64,000 nt of DNA, from the NCBI RefSeq assembly GCF_030052815.1, contig NC_079510.1:40270853-40334852 (forward strand), in the 5' to 3' direction. How positions within the stretch are numbered: position 1 is the first letter of the stretch; every line of letters begins with the position of its first letter. This DNA comes from Hevea brasiliensis (taxonomy: Eukaryota > Streptophyta > Magnoliopsida > Malpighiales > Euphorbiaceae). The translations under genes were made by a program, and so were the position numbers. Below the pieces are notes generated by a model. The model was not told the DNA's origin and did not search any database. It saw only the letters and a program-made list of their open reading frames with translations. Shown here in pieces: positions 61,686 through 64,000 of the stretch.

Positions 61686-64000
61686 TTACAATAATTCTCG
61701 TCTATTTTTTATTAACTGAAATCTACTCATAATAACTTCATTGTCAATACTTACAAATACATTTCTTTCGATGTAAGTCACCAAACAATTATTTAGTAGC
61801 TCGTTTCTCATTCTATTACGAAGTGAATTTTTAATGATATTCATTGCAGAAAAAACTCTTTCCACTGTGGCTGTAGCAACTAGCACGATTAATGATAATT
61901 TGACTAACAAATACACCAAAGGAAAAACAATATGCTTACTTGTAGCAACCATCTTCTCAGTAAGACCTCCAATTCCACTCACTTTAGAAAATTTCTTATT
62001 CATATGCATATCAAAGACAAAGTTCTCACGTTGAGATTCAAGTTCAATTAGAGCAATTGGAGAAAATTCACATAGATAAAATTTTGCAAGTTGAATCAAT
62101 TTGCTCATATCGAATGTAGAAAATGAGTCCTTAGGATCAAGACATGCCATACATAAAAGCAAATTTGTGTTCACTTCATCAAATCAATTATTAAGTTCTT
62201 GAAACTGCATATCAATCATAGAATAAAACAACTCAATACGATAGTGATGAAAATTTGTCATTTCTTCACTTCTACGCCTTGACCTCCCTCTAGCTACATA
62301 GACATCCTCCGTATCTAATACAACTATATCATATTTACCCCAAAATTCTAATACCTCAAGTAACAAATATTCTCAACCATTTTTTCTTATCACTTGCAAA
62401 CGCAATTTTGAGACTTTGAACAGATTCATAGCACTTACAATATCTTGATCCCTCCTCTGTAAAACTTATGATAACTCATATGCGATTCCCAAAATCTTTT
62501 TCATAATATGTAGCACAAAGATAAATTTAAATCGATTCATAATATCTAGCAAATCAATTGCTTCAACCCTTTGTGGATCATCACTATCATTTTCTCCAAT
62601 ATACTCAAGAACATCAATGACAGAAGGAAATAAATGCAGTAAATTAATAAGCATACCATAATGAGAACTCCAACAAGTATCTCCTGGTCTCTTCAATGCC
62701 ATTTCTTGATTTAGACCTTGTTCGATTTTTATTTCACCTTTTGCAATCCCTTCAAACACTTTCTCTATTTGCTTTTCTCGAAGCATATCCTTGCGTTTAC
62801 AAGACCTCTAATAACATTGATCAAACAAGTAATAGTAGTGAAAAAAGAACTTATACTTGAATGTTTTTTAGCAACAACAACAAGTGCGAGTTGGAGTTCA
62901 TAAGCAAAACAATGGATATAATAAGCACTAGAATTCACCTTCAAAATCAAACTTTTACAGCCATTAAATCCATCTCGCATATTATTAACTCCATTATAGC
63001 CTTTACCTCTCAAACTAGATATACGCAAGCCATAAGTAGAGAACAAAAAGTCAATATTTTTTTTAAGAGATGTCGCACTTGTATTATGGACATGACCAAT
63101 AAATCTTTCAATGACACATCCAAATTCATTGACATATCGTATGACAACTCCCATTTGCTCTTTAACTGATACATCTCAAAATTCATCAACTAAAATAGAG
63201 AACAAATTATCTCCCAAATTTGTAATGATAGCCTTTGTTGTCTCAGTTGCAGCTGCATTAATGATATCTTTTTTAATATCAGGAGATGTAAGTCTGAGAT
63301 TGTTAGGAGCATTTTTCAACACAATATTATTAATTTCTTCATTACATGAAGCCGAAAATTTTAATAATTCAAGAAAATTTCCTTAATTTAATGAATTTTC
63401 AAACTCATTATTCCCTCGAAAAGCCAATCCTTGCATCAAGAGATAACAAAGACATATAATTGATGCATTTAACCTACAACGATACTCAATTTTTTACTGT
63501 TCTGATTGTTTTAAAAAAGAAACTTCAATGTGTTGAGCTTGATTCATCAAATCTTCACAAGTTAACTGACATTTATTATAATCACTATTATAGTCTCCTA
63601 CATATTCTCTCAATCTTTCTTTCTTTCGCCAATTAGTAAAACCTACAGATACAAAAGCATCATAACCTCTTTCACTATGCCCAGTTGTAAAAAAATAACA
63701 ATATAAACAATATGCAGTATCATTTTCAATACTATATTCCAACCAACTACTGAATTCATCAAACCAAGGTGCAATAAATCTCCATTTTTGAGTTCTATCT
63801 ACCTTTTGAGGAAATTTACAATAGCATGGCTGACATAGACCTTTAAGTAAGTAAGCTCCATGTACTTGATTCCTAATATCAAGTGGATAGCTTATTATGT
63901 TAGGTCTCAGTCTTGGATCAGAAGGAATATTTTCTATATCGACCTCAACTTCCTCATTAATCACCTGCTTAGGTGGTGTTGGTTGAACAGTTTGATTGAT
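61686..64000 (-). mobile_element. hAT-family transposase gene (TTF-type zinc finger / ZMYM1-like), decayed and cut by the window edge
   Basis: Reads right to left. The piece at 63964-63494 has the TTF zinc-finger wording (WRFIAPWFDEFSSWLEYS, then AYCLYCYFF). The middle pieces (about 63480-62770) have ILVDEF and the YYIHCFAYELQLAL block, where a usual histidine is tyrosine. The piece at 62786-62466 has GDTCWSSHYG, and 62174-61686 has the hAT dimerisation block (ATVERVFSAMN and RMRNELLNN). Stops separate the pieces near 63481, 63172, 62808, 62466 and 62184. The start lies beyond 64000. It is inactive. No terminal repeat was found at the left end. Confidence 0.85.

Noticed and set aside
61834..63386. 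Plus-strand frames on the right edge
   Set aside because: They are shadows of the hAT transposase on the minus strand.
1..64000. tRNA, rRNA, CRISPR or clustered metabolic genes
   Set aside because: No cloverleaf-like gene, rRNA block or regularly spaced repeat array was seen. The few host genes have unrelated functions and do not form a pathway cluster.

Overview
The window is nuclear DNA from a flowering plant, most likely a eudicot. Genes have short exons and GT-AG introns, intergenic DNA is very AT-rich, and retroelements are of plant types (Tekay-type chromovirus, RTE and L1 LINEs, hAT elements). Plant-only families are present: BURP, organ-specific protein, RABG3, SWI3D, and an IBR1-like SDR. 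The protein wording and repeat families would suit Malpighiales/Euphorbiaceae, but that is only an impression.

Left third (1-22332): a stack of nested retroelements. A Copia leader remnant (1-141, minus) abuts a gypsy-type LTR (142-6325). That LTR is split by an RTE LINE with a perfect 19-bp target-site duplication. Next come a short retroelement-internal piece, an L1 RT fragment with a 402-bp tandem duplication, and a large minus-strand LTR element (7986-22332, flanked by CCTAC). The large element is itself interrupted by a degenerate Tekay-like Ty3/gypsy element (11903-19827).

Middle (22333-40250): two apparently intact, convergent housekeeping genes. One is a RAB7/RABG3 small GTPase (plus, 7 exons, 206 codons, with a U12-type intron). 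The other is the chromatin remodelling subunit SWI3D (minus, 7 exons, about 1005 codons). Upstream of SWI3D is a gag-less Ty3/gypsy pol followed by an LTR and a primer-binding site.

Right third (40250-64000): sparse, AT-rich DNA. It holds two organ-specific-protein genes, a hAT MITE with an exact 8-bp duplication, two adjacent MITE-like units, an intronless IBR1-like SDR retrocopy with one nonsense codon, and a second RTE LINE (perfect 17-bp duplication). It also holds an intact BURP gene with a broken tandem copy, an intron-containing NUS1/LEW1-like pseudogene, and a decayed hAT transposase running off the right edge.

There is no operon-like or pathway-level cooperation between the genes. 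I found no convincing new biological system. The best leads are the minor-spliceosome intron in RAB7, the splice-site oddities in SWI3D and an organ-specific gene, the decay pattern of the NUS1-like copy, and an unexplained reading frame next to the polypurine tract at 6326-6600.
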